In this document: piece after piece, positions 50,121 through 58,810 of the stretch
Layout: the number at the start of each line of letters is the position of its first letter
How positions within the stretch are numbered: the stretch's first letter is position 1
Assembly (NCBI RefSeq): GCF_030269765.1
Contig: NZ_BSTX01000001.1
Location: forward strand, 1,059,273-1,123,272
Direction: 5' to 3'
Origin: Actinorhabdospora filicis
GTDB taxonomy: Bacteria; Actinomycetota; Actinomycetes; Mycobacteriales; Micromonosporaceae
DNA length: 64,000 bases
The notes under the pieces: generated by a model
Seen by the model: only the letters and a program-made list of their open reading frames with translations
Databases searched by the model: none
What the model was told of the DNA's origin: nothing
Position numbers and translations under genes: made by a program

Positions 50121-50717
50121 CTAGCACTTGACGCCGTTGACCGTGCACGACACCGGCCGCGCCGGGCCCTGCTGGGGCCCGGCGCCGTGGAAGCTGAACA
50201 CGAAGTCGTCGTGGGCGCTCACGGTGTCGTCGGTCGACGGGGTGAAGGTGACGGTGTCGCCGTCCACGTTGAAGGTGGCGTCGCGGGCCGACATCACGGT
50301 CATGCCCTTGGGCAGCACCAGCACGACCGTCCAGCCGACCACGTCCTTGGTCCCGGGATTGGTCAGGGTGATCTCGGAGTCGAGGTTGTTGAACCAGTCG
50401 TAGGCGGAGTCGTAGCTCGCCTTGAGCACCGGCGCGCTCTCCTCGGGCGGGGTGGTGTGCGTGGGCGGCTTGCTCGACGGGGACGCCGAGGGCGAGGCCG
50501 AGGGCGACTTGCGCCCGCCGGTGACCGGCGACGGCGCGGCCGAGGGCGTCGTGGACACCGGCTGCGGCACGATCGGCATGTCGTTGTTGGCGTCGGGCCG
50601 GGGCGCCTCGGCCCGGCCGGTGATGAGCCAGATACTCAGCGCGGCCACCGTCAGCACGGTGAAGACCGCGATGATGGACGGCCATCCACCCAGCCACCTG
50701 CGGCGTTCCGCGCGCAT
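50121..50717 (-). CDS. Membrane-anchored protein with cellulose-binding (CBM2-like) domain
   Basis: A 198-residue protein. A short cytoplasmic basic start (MRAERRRW) leads into one transmembrane helix (about residues 13-34), a Pro/Ser/Thr-rich linker (about 45-95) and a C-terminal beta domain with SEITLTNPGTKDVVGWTVVL and DDFVFSFHGAG ... CTVNGVKC, matching carbohydrate-binding module family 2 (two flanking cysteines, NG-C end). No catalytic domain is attached. It would display a glycan-binding module at the cell surface. It lies downstream of smpB with a 54-bp gap and its stop abuts mtnP. Confidence 0.8.
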   Translation of the reverse strand: MRAERRRWLGGWPSIIAVFTVLTVAALSIWLITGRAEAPRPDANNDMPIVPQPVSTTPSAAPSPVTGGRKSPSASPSASPSSKPPTHTTPPEESAPVLKASYDSAYDWFNNLDSEITLTNPGTKDVVGWTVVLVLPKGMTVMSARDATFNVDGDTVTFTPSTDDTVSAHDDFVFSFHGAGPQQGPARPVSCTVNGVKC

Positions 50718-50771
50718 CCGCCTCTTCCCTGCTCGGCCGCGTGCCCGCGGCTGACCGGCTCGGACCGGGGG

Positions 50772-51251
50772 CTAGTCCGCCATCCCCTTGCCGCGGCGGC
50801 CCATGACCCGCGAGATCTCCCGCTCGGCGTCCTTCTTGGCCAGGTCCTGGCGCTTGTCGTAGGTCTTCTTGCCCTTGGCCAGACCCAGCTCGACCTTGGC
50901 CCAGCCGTCCTTAAAGTACAGGGACAGCGGGACGAGCGTAAGCCCGCTCTCGTGCACCTTGCCGATGAGTTTCACCAGCTCGGAGCGGTGCAGCAACAGT
51001 TTGCGGTTGCGTCGCGGGGTGTGGTTGTTCCAGGTGCCCTGGGTGTACTCGGCGATGTGGACGCCGTGCAGCCAGACCTCGCCGTTGCGGATGTCGCCGA
51101 AGGCGTCGACGAGGGACGCGCGACCGGCCCGCAGCGACTTCACCTCGGTCCCGGTGAGGACGATCCCGGCCTCGTAGGTGTCCAGGATGGTGTAGTCGTG
51201 GCGGGCTTTGCGATTGGTGGCGATGGTCTTGACGCCCTGCTCCCGTGGCAT
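50772..51251 (-). CDS. smpB: SsrA-binding protein SmpB
   Basis: A 159-residue RNA-binding protein that delivers tmRNA to stalled ribosomes. It has [38 protein letters not shown], the H-x-x-x-Y/P loop [20 protein letters not shown] and the C-terminal tail [20 protein letters not shown] that reads the mRNA channel. It lies in the conserved actinobacterial order with the M23, ftsX and ftsE genes upstream; tmRNA itself is 7 kb away on the plus strand. Confidence 0.97.
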   Translation of the reverse strand: MPREQGVKTIATNRKARHDYTILDTYEAGIVLTGTEVKSLRAGRASLVDAFGDIRNGEVWLHGVHIAEYTQGTWNNHTPRRNRKLLLHRSELVKLIGKVHESGLTLVPLSLYFKDGWAKVELGLAKGKKTYDKRQDLAKKDAEREISRVMGRRGKGMAD

Positions 51252-51308
51252 CAGGACATGGTAGTCGAGGCGCGCGAGACGATCACCCGGATTGCGGCCC
51301 GGCCGGGC

Positions 51309-52553
51309 TCAGCACAGGCAGCCGGGCAGCCAGTTGACGGGGTCGACGGGCGTCCCGTTGACGCGGACCTCGAAGTGGAGGTGGTTGCCCGTGGACGCGC
51401 CGGTGGTCCCGACGGCGCCGATGTAGTCGCCGCGCCCGACGTTCTCCCCGACCCACACCCCGATCGACGACTGGTGCGCGTAGCAGGTGGAGACGCCCTT
51501 GCCGTGGTAGATGCAGGTGTAGTTGCCGTAGCCGCCGTTCCAGCCGGCCTGGACGACGCGCCCGCCGGCCGCGGCGTGGATGGGCGCGCCGCCACCGGCG
51601 GCCAGGTCCATCCCGGCGTGCAGCTGCCACACGTTGTAGTAGGGGTCGTAGCGCATCCCGAAGTCACTGGACTTCCAGCCGGCCACCGGCATCAGGAAGC
51701 GGCCGCCCCCGTCGTCGTGGTGGGAGCCCGAGGAGCCCTGTGACGAGCGCGGCACGTCGTTGGCGGCGGCCTGCAGGACGCCCTCGATGCGCCTGCTCTC
51801 CCGCTCGGCGGCCTCGTAGCGCGCCATGACGTCGTCCCGCTCGTCCTCGGCGACCTGGACGGCGGAGTCGCGCTGGTCGATGAGCCGGTTCAGCTCTGTC
51901 TCGAAGTTCTCGGCTTCGATCGCGGCCGAGGACGCCTCGGCGACCGCGGCGTCGGCGGCGGCCTTCGCCTCGTCGGCGTCCTCCTTGGCGACCAGGGTCT
52001 CGTTCTGGCGCTCCTTGGCGCTCTGGCGGGCCCGGGTGACCGCGTCCACCTCGCCGCGCTGGTTCTCGGCCAGCCGGTCCATGTAGGTGACCCGGTCGAC
52101 GAACTCCTCGGGGCCACCGGCGTTCAGGATGCTGCTGAAGGCGACCACGCCCAGGCCCTGGTAGGACTGCGACACGCTGGTGCTCAGCGCGTCGCGCGCC
52201 TCGTCGACGGCGACCTCGGCCTCGTCCATCTTCACGCTGGCCGCGTCGTAGACGTCCCGGGCGGCCTGGGCCTTCTCGGCGGCGGCGGAGGCGGCCACGC
52301 GCGCGGCGGCCAGCACGCCCTGCGCCTCGGCGGCGCGCTCACGGGCGTCCGGCAGCTTCTGTTTGGCCTCGGTGAGCGCCCGGACGGCCTCCTGCGCACG
52401 CTCGGTCGCGCCCTCCAGCGCGGCCTCGGCGGAGGCGAGCTCACGGTCGGCGCGGTCCTTGTCGTCGGCGGGGTCGGCGTGCGCGGCCGAGGCCGCCAGC
52501 ACCAGTCCGATGGTGACGGTGGCGAGAGACCCTAGGAACCAACGCTGACGCAT
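51309..52553 (-). CDS. Secreted coiled-coil M23 (LytM) peptidase, likely FtsEX partner
   Basis: A 414-residue exported murein hydrolase. The signal peptide is residues 1-26 (ending ASAAHA). Residues about 30-265 form a long Ala/Glu/Lys coiled coil, and about 290-414 the LytM domain with ligand motifs HAGMDLA (HxxxD), CYAHQS and NHLHFEV (HxH), all present, so it is catalytic rather than EnvC-like degenerate. Four C-terminal cysteines include a terminal CLC. Coiled-coil plus LytM next to ftsEX suggests control by FtsX in daughter-cell separation or elongation. A terminator separates it from ftsX. Confidence 0.92.
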   Translation of the reverse strand: MRQRWFLGSLATVTIGLVLAASAAHADPADDKDRADRELASAEAALEGATERAQEAVRALTEAKQKLPDARERAAEAQGVLAAARVAASAAAEKAQAARDVYDAASVKMDEAEVAVDEARDALSTSVSQSYQGLGVVAFSSILNAGGPEEFVDRVTYMDRLAENQRGEVDAVTRARQSAKERQNETLVAKEDADEAKAAADAAVAEASSAAIEAENFETELNRLIDQRDSAVQVAEDERDDVMARYEAAERESRRIEGVLQAAANDVPRSSQGSSGSHHDDGGGRFLMPVAGWKSSDFGMRYDPYYNVWQLHAGMDLAAGGGAPIHAAAGGRVVQAGWNGGYGNYTCIYHGKGVSTCYAHQSSIGVWVGENVGRGDYIGAVGTTGASTGNHLHFEVRVNGTPVDPVNWLPGCLC

Positions 52554-52605
52554 GTGGATAACCTACTCGCATATGGACCGAATAGGAAGAACTACCCGAT
52601 ATGGA

Positions 52606-52642
52606 CAAAAACGATGGCCCGCTCGAATGAGCGGGCCATCGT
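52606..52642 (-). terminator. Intrinsic terminator after ftsX (minus strand)
   Basis: ACGATGGCCCGCTC (52611-52624) and GAGCGGGCCATCGT (52629-52642) form a perfect 14-bp stem with a 4-nt loop. On the minus-strand transcript the stem is followed immediately by TTTTTGT (AAAAA at 52606-52610 on the plus strand). It would end or attenuate the ftsE-ftsX message before the M23 gene. Confidence 0.85.
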
Positions 52643-52675
52643 CTATTCGTATGAGTCAGACCTTGATCTGGAAAC

Positions 52676-53563
52676 CTAGACCTTGATCTGGAATCGGAGC
52701 GTGACCCAGCCGGTGATCGCGCTGACCGTGCCGGCGATGCCGGCCAGGATCGGGAACATCAGGTGCACGTTGCTCCATGGGATCGGTGCCAGCACCGTGC
52801 TCTGGAACAGGCTCTTGAAGGTCCCGTCGATGATGAAGACCTTGGCCCCGATGAGCGTCAGGTAGGCCAGGATCGCGCCGATGACACCGGCGAAGACCGC
52901 CTCCAGGACGAAAGGCGCCTGCACGAACCAGTTCGACGCGCCGACCAGTTTCATGATCGCCACTTCGCGGCGTTTGGAGAAGGCCGCCACCTGGATCGTG
53001 TTCGCCACCAGCAAGAGGGCCGCCAGTCCCTGGACGATGGCCAGCACCAGCGCCAGCTTCTGCATGCCGCCGAAGATCTCGAAGATCTTGCTGAGGACCT
53101 TGCGTTGGTCCACCGCGTTGGCGACGATGCCCTGCCGCCCCTTGCCGTACTTGTCGATGATGGCCTGGGAGTTGTTCGGATCGGCCGGTTTCACCCGGTA
53201 GGACGCCGGGAGCGAGTCGGACTTGGCCGCGTTCACCAGGTCCGGCGCTTCCTTGAACATCTCCTGGAAGCGCTTGTAGGCCTCATCCTTGGTCTCGAAC
53301 TTCGCCTCGGCGACCAGCGGGTCGGCCCTGAGTTCGGCGCCGAGGGCGTCCATCTGCGGCTGCGTGGCCTCCTTCGTGAAGAAGATGGAGACCTCAAGGC
53401 GGGTGTAGTAGTAGTCCTCCATGTCGGAGACCTGCATGTACAGCAGGAGGCTCGCACCCAGCATCGCCAGCGAGACCGCCATGGTGACGATCATGGCGAT
53501 GGTCATGGTGACATTGCGCCACAGACCGACCAGTACCTCGGACAGGACGTATTTCGCGCGCAT
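52676..53563 (-). CDS. ftsX: Cell division protein FtsX
   Basis: A 295-residue membrane subunit of FtsEX, which couples ATP hydrolysis at the divisome to activation of wall hydrolases. It has an N-terminal helix (about 20-42), a 130-residue extracytoplasmic domain (DMEDYYYTRLEVSIFFTKEA onward), then three helices (about 170-190, 215-240, 265-290). The pattern LVANTIQVAAFSKRREVAIMKLVGASN is the FtsX permease signature. It is the second gene after ftsE (27-bp gap). A 16-bp copy of its coding end is duplicated just beyond its stop (see findings). Confidence 0.96.
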   Translation of the reverse strand: MRAKYVLSEVLVGLWRNVTMTIAMIVTMAVSLAMLGASLLLYMQVSDMEDYYYTRLEVSIFFTKEATQPQMDALGAELRADPLVAEAKFETKDEAYKRFQEMFKEAPDLVNAAKSDSLPASYRVKPADPNNSQAIIDKYGKGRQGIVANAVDQRKVLSKIFEIFGGMQKLALVLAIVQGLAALLLVANTIQVAAFSKRREVAIMKLVGASNWFVQAPFVLEAVFAGVIGAILAYLTLIGAKVFIIDGTFKSLFQSTVLAPIPWSNVHLMFPILAGIAGTVSAITGWVTLRFQIKV

Positions 53564-53590
53564 CGCTTCTCTATTCTCCCGTCCGTACCG

Positions 53591-54271
53591 TCAGCCGTAG
53601 ACGCCGCGAGCCTGGTCGCGGACGACGTGCCCGCCCTCCATCTCGATGACGCGGCGACGCATCTGGTTGACGATGTTGGAGTCGTGGGTGACCATGACGA
53701 TCGTGGTGCCGGTCCGGTTGATCCGGTCCAGCAGGCGCATGATCTCCACCGAGGTGTCCGGGTCGAGGTTTCCGGTGGGCTCGTCGGCCAGCAGCACGAG
53801 CGGCCGGTTCACGAACGCGCGCGCGATCGCCACGCGCTGCTGCTCACCACCGGACAGCTCATGCGGGTATCGGTGCTCCTTGCCGCCCAGGCCCACGAGT
53901 TCGAGGACCTCCGGGACCACGCGACGCGCCACCGTCTTGGACTTGCCGATCACCTCAAGGGCGAAGGCGACGTTCTCGGCGGCGGTGCGGGTCGGCAGCA
54001 ACCGGAAGTCCTGGAAGACACAACCGAGCGACCGACGGAAAGCCGGCACCCGCCAGGAGCGCATGCCGACGACTTCCTTGTCGTTGACCCAGATCTTGCC
54101 CTTGTTGGGCGTCTCCTCACGGAGCAGCAGCTTGATGATCGTCGACTTCCCGGCGCCGGTCGGTCCGATGAAGAAGACGAACTCACCCTTGTCGATCGAG
54201 ACGTTGATGTCCTCGATCGACGGCCGACTGGCCCGCGCGTACTTCTTGGTCACGTGCTCAAGGCGAATCAC
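53591..54271 (-). CDS. ftsE: Cell division ATP-binding protein FtsE
   Basis: A 226-residue ABC ATPase. Walker A is GPTGAGKST, signature [15 protein letters not shown], Walker [13 protein letters not shown] and the switch His is in VTHDS. It binds FtsX and powers the wall-hydrolase-activating complex. The opening [20 protein letters not shown] fits FtsE. It lies 110 bp downstream of prfB on the same strand and 27 bp before ftsX. Confidence 0.97.
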   Translation of the reverse strand: MIRLEHVTKKYARASRPSIEDINVSIDKGEFVFFIGPTGAGKSTIIKLLLREETPNKGKIWVNDKEVVGMRSWRVPAFRRSLGCVFQDFRLLPTRTAAENVAFALEVIGKSKTVARRVVPEVLELVGLGGKEHRYPHELSGGEQQRVAIARAFVNRPLVLLADEPTGNLDPDTSVEIMRLLDRINRTGTTIVMVTHDSNIVNQMRRRVIEMEGGHVVRDQARGVYG

Positions 54272-54381
54272 GGGTCAGGAGTCTACGCGCGCCGACTGCG
54301 AGCCACAGCACACCCCTTGGGGATATCCGGAAACTCGCTCATACTGCCTAGGCGTTACTCCTCCTTTCGGAGGAGTTCACC

Positions 54382-55515
54382 TCAGGCGTTCTGCTGTTCG
54401 GCGGCGGCGTCCGCTTCGCGCCTCTTGCGCCACCGGATGCCCGCTTCGATCAATCCGTCGATCTCGCCATCGAGAACCGCGTCGGGGTTATTGGTCTCCC
54501 AGCCCGTCCGCAGGTCCTTGACCATTTGATAGGGATGCTGCACGTACGTCCGCATCTGGTCACCCCAGGACGCGGTCACGTCGCCACGGAGCGCGTTGAT
54601 CTGCGCCTCCTCCTCGGCCCGCTTGCGCTGGAGCAGCTTCGCCATGAGGACCGCCATCGCGGTCGCCTTGTTCTGCAGCTGGCTGCGCTCGTTCTGGCAG
54701 GAAGCCACCAGGCCGGTGGGGAGGTGGGTGATGCGGACGGCGGAGTCGGTGGTGTTGACGCCCTGGCCGCCGGGACCGGAGGCCCGGTACACGTCGACGC
54801 GCAGCTCGTCCTCGGGGATCTCGATCTGGTCGGTGGTCTCGACCACCGGGACGACCTCGACCGCCGCGAACGCCGTCTGGCGGCGTCCCTGGTTGTCGTA
54901 CTTGCTGATGCGCACCATGCGGTGCGTGCCCTGTTCCACCGACAGGGTCCCGTACACGTACGGGGCCTTGACCGCGAAGGTGGCGGACTTGATGCCCGCC
55001 TCCTCCGCGTACGACACGTCGTAGACCTCGGTGGGGTACTTGTGCCGCTCGGCCCACCGCAGGTACATGCGCATGAGCTGTTCGGCGAAGTCGCTGGCGT
55101 CGGCGCCGCCCGCGCCGGAGCGGACGGTCACGAGCGCCTCGCGCTCGTCGTACGGGCCGGACAGGAGAGTGCGAACCTCCAGCTCCTCGACCAGCTTGGC
55201 GAGGGCGGCGATCTCCTGGCGCGCTTCGGACAGCGTTCCTTCGTCGCTCTCGTCGGCGGCGAGTTCGAGGAGGACCTCGGCGTCTTCGAGCCGTTGCCGG
55301 AGCCCGGTGACGCGGTTGAGTTCGCCCTGCACGTACGACAGCCGTGAGGTGACCTTCTGAGCCTTCTCCGGGTCGTCCCAGAGCCCCGGCTCGGCGGCGG
55401 TCGCCTCCAGTTCGGTCTTCTCTTTCCTGAGTGCGTCGAGATCCAGGACCGATTCGACGGTCTGGAGCGTCGAGTCGAGGTCGCGGAGCTCGGCGGAGAG
55501 ATCGTGGCTGGTCAC
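54382..55515 (-). CDS. prfB: Peptide chain release factor 2
   Basis: A 377-residue class I release factor that reads UGA/UAA. The catalytic GGQ is at 249-251 in [19 protein letters not shown]. From the GTG at 55515 numbering matches E. coli RF2 within one residue. The reading tripeptide, expected Ser-Pro-Phe at about 204-206 in the loop before DNQGRRQT, is Ser-Lys-Tyr here (codons at 54898-54906). There is no in-frame UGA or programmed frameshift near the N-terminus, as usual in actinobacteria. The RF2 family call rests on the length, the DNQGRRQT and GGQ regions, and the ftsE neighbour. TTG 55524 is an alternative start. Confidence 0.94.
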   Translation of the reverse strand: MTSHDLSAELRDLDSTLQTVESVLDLDALRKEKTELEATAAEPGLWDDPEKAQKVTSRLSYVQGELNRVTGLRQRLEDAEVLLELAADESDEGTLSEARQEIAALAKLVEELEVRTLLSGPYDEREALVTVRSGAGGADASDFAEQLMRMYLRWAERHKYPTEVYDVSYAEEAGIKSATFAVKAPYVYGTLSVEQGTHRMVRISKYDNQGRRQTAFAAVEVVPVVETTDQIEIPEDELRVDVYRASGPGGQGVNTTDSAVRITHLPTGLVASCQNERSQLQNKATAMAVLMAKLLQRKRAEEEAQINALRGDVTASWGDQMRTYVQHPYQMVKDLRTGWETNNPDAVLDGEIDGLIEAGIRWRKRREADAAAEQQNA

Positions 55516-55564
55516 AACCGTCAACCCTACGCTCTCCCGCAAACCGTGATCCGCGCCAGGCGGG

Positions 55565-56068
55565 TCAGGCCACCGACTTGAGCCACGCGAGGGCGGCCTT
55601 GTGGTATCCGACGGCGAATTCCAGGGCCGCGGCCGAGTGCGGGTCCTCGCCGCGCTCCTTGGCCTCGCTGCGGACCTCGTTCAGCGCGTTCTTGTGGTAC
55701 TCGGTGGCCGACTCGTACATCGACTTCACCTCGCCGGGCGACAGGTGGTCGGAGAACGCCGTGCGCAGGGCCACGGGGTTCCGCAGCTGCTCGAAGGCGG
55801 TCTCCTCACCCATCCAGCGGGCGAAGGCCTTCTTGCCGGTGGCGGTGATCTTGTACGGGACGCTCGCGCGAGGGCCGGGCTTGCCGACCTTCACGTAGCC
55901 CTCCTCGGCGAGTGCCGGGAGTTCGCGGTAAACCTGGCTGCGCGTCATGCTCCAGAACGGACCGAGACGGCGGTTGGCCTCCGCGATGAGTTGACCACCG
56001 GTCATCGGCCCATCGTGCAGTAGCCCGAGCAGGGCGGCGGCGGTGGCATTCACATTCTTTTTCGCCAT
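55565..56068 (-). CDS. PadR-family transcriptional regulator
   Basis: A 167-residue regulator. The N-terminal winged helix shows [27 protein letters not shown] then [21 protein letters not shown], and the C-terminal dimerisation helix region is [20 protein letters not shown] and following. PadR proteins respond to phenolic or other small stresses. The target is not evident: prfB lies 49 bp downstream and the divergent region holds no plus-strand gene. Confidence 0.92.
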   Translation of the reverse strand: MAKKNVNATAAALLGLLHDGPMTGGQLIAEANRRLGPFWSMTRSQVYRELPALAEEGYVKVGKPGPRASVPYKITATGKKAFARWMGEETAFEQLRNPVALRTAFSDHLSPGEVKSMYESATEYHKNALNEVRSEAKERGEDPHSAAALEFAVGYHKAALAWLKSVA

Positions 56069-56208
56069 GTGATCAAGAATGCCATAGGCCCTGGTCGGGG
56101 GCTGGCATTTGGGTCATCCAATGTGCACCGTCTCACTCGTACGCTGAACAGCCCAGACGCTTCCCTCCACTGTCGAGTCCCGCCGATTTAGGCGTGCTGC
56201 AACGGAAA

Positions 56209-57507
56209 TCAGGGGAAGTGCGGCAACGATGAGCCGATTGGGCCTGATCCCGGTAGTTGTGGAATTTCACCATTGTCATTGCCGTCACCGGGATTGGTCG
56301 GCGTGTCGTCCCCGCCGGGGTCCGTTTCCGGCCCGAGTGTCGGATCCGAAGAAGGCGGAGAGGACGGTTCCGGGGATGCCGGATCCGTTGGCGCAGTAGG
56401 GATCTCGCTGTTCTCGGAGCTGACCGCGGCCGGATGCCGGCCGGGATCGGGGGTGCCCTCGCCGGAGCTCCCTCCGAAAAGGACATACGCACCAAGAGCC
56501 GCCAGGGCCACCACCGTCAACACGCCGGCTCCAATGAGGACTCGGCGGTCCCGGTAAGCCGGTTTCGTCCCACCGGCCACAGTGGATGCGATCTGCATCA
56601 CTGAGGTGGCCGACCCGTCCGGGCCGACCGTCCCTCCTGGACGGTTCGTGCCCATCTGCCGGGATTCGTAGGCGATCGCGGTGGGCGGCACCCGGTCCAG
56701 CGGGGGCAGGCTCAGCAGCGAGGGCAGGGCCAGCGTGACGCGCGCGGGGATGTCGGCGGCGTCCGGGCGCAGCGCGGGATCGACCTGAGTGCAGGAAGTG
56801 ATGAGAGACCACAACTGCGGAGGACATCCCGGAATGGGCGCCGGAGCGCATTCCTCGTGCCTTTTGAGCACTTCGTCGATGGGCCCGCCCCGGTACGGGC
56901 TGCGCGAGGTCAGCGCCTCGTAGAGGATCAGGCCGACACCGTATACATCGGATCGTCCCGAAGAGGCACCACCGCGCACGATCTCGGGCGCGACGTACTC
57001 CGGTGTCCCATGTGTCGGGCTGTAGTCGCCGGTGATGCGGTGCGCCACGCCGAAGTCGGCCAGCCGCACCGAGGACCCGTCGGCGGGGACGAGGACGTTG
57101 CCCGGCTTGACGTCGCCGTGCACCAGCCCGACGGCGTGCACCGCGGCCAGCGCGGCGGCGAGCTGCGAGATCATGATGGCCGCCGCGGCGGGCGCCAGGG
57201 GTCCCTCGACGCGGATCTTTTCGCGCAGGTCGGTGCCTTCGACCAGGTCCATGACCAGGGCGAGGACGTCGTCGGTGGCGATGAAGTCGCGCGGCCGCAC
57301 GATCCCGGGGTGGTCGAGTTCGGCCAGCACCTCGGCCTCGTCGAGGAAGGCGGTGACGACGCCCGGCTCGGCCGCCGCGTCGTGCCGCAGGACCTTCACC
57401 GCCACGGTGTCGCCGGTGGCGGTGTCCACGGCGCGGTAGACGGTCCCGGCCGCCCCTCGGGCGACCTCCGGTCCCAGCGCGTACCTGGCGGCGAGCAGAT
57501 CGGTCAT
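56209..57507 (-). CDS. Transmembrane Ser/Thr protein kinase
   Basis: A 432-residue receptor-type kinase. The catalytic domain (about 8-265) has the Gly-rich loop GPEVARGAAGTVYRA, the Lys38 in VAVKVL, the catalytic HGDVKPGNVL (with Gly in place of the usual Arg, a non-RD kinase), DFGVA and GTPEYVAPE. One transmembrane helix (about 322-346) leads to an extracytoplasmic Pro/Ser/Thr/Asp-rich, disordered tail with no PASTA repeats. The ATG 57507 is set by the kinase fold. Targets are unknown. Confidence 0.93.
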   Translation of the reverse strand: MTDLLAARYALGPEVARGAAGTVYRAVDTATGDTVAVKVLRHDAAAEPGVVTAFLDEAEVLAELDHPGIVRPRDFIATDDVLALVMDLVEGTDLREKIRVEGPLAPAAAAIMISQLAAALAAVHAVGLVHGDVKPGNVLVPADGSSVRLADFGVAHRITGDYSPTHGTPEYVAPEIVRGGASSGRSDVYGVGLILYEALTSRSPYRGGPIDEVLKRHEECAPAPIPGCPPQLWSLITSCTQVDPALRPDAADIPARVTLALPSLLSLPPLDRVPPTAIAYESRQMGTNRPGGTVGPDGSATSVMQIASTVAGGTKPAYRDRRVLIGAGVLTVVALAALGAYVLFGGSSGEGTPDPGRHPAAVSSENSEIPTAPTDPASPEPSSPPSSDPTLGPETDPGGDDTPTNPGDGNDNGEIPQLPGSGPIGSSLPHFP

Positions 57508-57701
57508 GGCCCCTCCCCGGCATAGGTGGCGTGATCGGCGAGTCCAACGTAGGCAGCCGGGCGCGGCCTCGCCCGGGGCGTGCGGCGAAGGTGGCACGAA
57601 GCCGGGAGTCGGGCGCGGAAAGGCCCCGGCCGAAGGGTACGGGAGGTGTGCAAGAGGTGGATGTGACGCGGGTTACGGGCCACCGGCGCCCCACCGGTCA
57701 C

Positions 57702-57796
57702 TGTGGACTACCGGGGGAACAGTGGACTACCGGAGGAGCAGTGGACTACCGAGAGAACTGCGGCCTGCCGAGAGAACTGTGGACGACGGCGGAACG
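57702..57796. repeat. 19-bp tandem repeat, five units, between the kinase and kynA
   Basis: Units start at 57702, 57721, 57740, 57759 and 57778, each exactly 19 bp. The consensus (A/T)GTGGACTACCGgaGGAAC is near-perfect in the first three and drifts in the last two. The region lies about 195-290 bp upstream of the kinase start and 80 bp beyond the kynA stop, within a 368-bp gene-free interval (57508-57875). Nothing else structured is seen there. Confidence 0.75.
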
Positions 57797-57875
57797 GGGA
57801 CGGGACGCGCTCGTCGCGCGTCCCGCCGGGTGACTCGTCCTCCGCGGAGGGTCGCCGGATCGTGCCCGGAGCGGG

Positions 57876-58706
57876 CTAGAGCATGCTCCGCAGTTCCCAC
57901 AGCTCCGGGTAGCAGCGCAGCTCCACCCGCGAGCGCAGGTAGGCCCCTCCGGCGCTGCCGCCGGTGCCGGGCTTGGTGCCGATCTGCCGCTCGGCCATCA
58001 GCACGTGCCGCGCCCGCCACAGCGACAGGAGCTGGTCGTGTTCGACGAGGGCCTCGGCGAGGTCCCAGAGGGCGCCGAAGCGGGCCCGGTCGCGGGCGAT
58101 GGCGCGGTAGGCGTCCAGGCGCTCGTCGGCGGTCTTGACCGAGAAGCCGGCCTGCTCCAGCGTGGCCAGGAACCCGTCCCACAGGGAGGGCTCGTCGACG
58201 CGCCGGACGAGGCGGTCCTTCTCCTCGGGGGTCAGGCCGCGGAAGCGGTTGACGTAGCCGGGGTCCTTGAGCCCGGAGATGAACTCCACCTCCCGGAACT
58301 GCACCGACTGGAAGCCCGAGGCGGGCGCGAGCCGGTTGCGGAACTGGAGGAAGTCCTGCGGGGTCATGGTGTCGATGACGTCGACCTGCCCGACCAGGAC
58401 CCGCAGGATCGCCGCGCAGCGCGACAGGCGCACGCGCGGGACGTAGGCGTCCCCGGTGAGCATCTGGTCGCGGGCGTCGTCCAGCTCGTGCAGCAGCAGC
58501 TTGAACCACAGCTCGTAGACCTGGTGGATGGTGATGAACAGCAGCTCGTCGTGGGCCTCGGGGTCCGAGGCCGGGTGCTGCTGGTCGAGCAGCTGCGGGA
58601 TGCGCAGGTAGCTGCCGTAGGTGAGCACGCCGCCCTGCTCACCGAACCGGGGGGTCGGGTCGGTGGGCGGGTTGATCCCCGACGTCGGGAGGGGTTGATC
58701 CGTCAC
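57876..58706 (-). CDS. kynA: Tryptophan 2,3-dioxygenase
   Basis: A 276-residue heme enzyme opening the indole ring of tryptophan to N-formylkynurenine. Characteristic segments are LTYGSYLRIPQLLDQQHP, HDELLFITIHQVYELWFKLLLHEL (the HxxYE(L)W region) and QFREVEFISGLKDPGYVNRF. It starts with GTG 58706. No kynureninase or formamidase gene adjoins, so the pathway is completed elsewhere, or the product feeds a secondary metabolite. Confidence 0.95.
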   Translation of the reverse strand: MTDQPLPTSGINPPTDPTPRFGEQGGVLTYGSYLRIPQLLDQQHPASDPEAHDELLFITIHQVYELWFKLLLHELDDARDQMLTGDAYVPRVRLSRCAAILRVLVGQVDVIDTMTPQDFLQFRNRLAPASGFQSVQFREVEFISGLKDPGYVNRFRGLTPEEKDRLVRRVDEPSLWDGFLATLEQAGFSVKTADERLDAYRAIARDRARFGALWDLAEALVEHDQLLSLWRARHVLMAERQIGTKPGTGGSAGGAYLRSRVELRCYPELWELRSML

Positions 58707-58810
58707 GCCCTCACGGTAGCGCGCCTCCGTGACGGTCGTCTCGATACCGAGAGCCTGCGAAAGTCCGCGTCGGGCGAGATGGGGTGGGGCCGGTGGTGTT
58801 CACTACGGAA

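Noticed and set aside
54382..55542. Programmed frameshift in prfB
   Set aside because: The frame is continuous from the N-terminus; no in-frame UGA or slippery CTTTGA is present.
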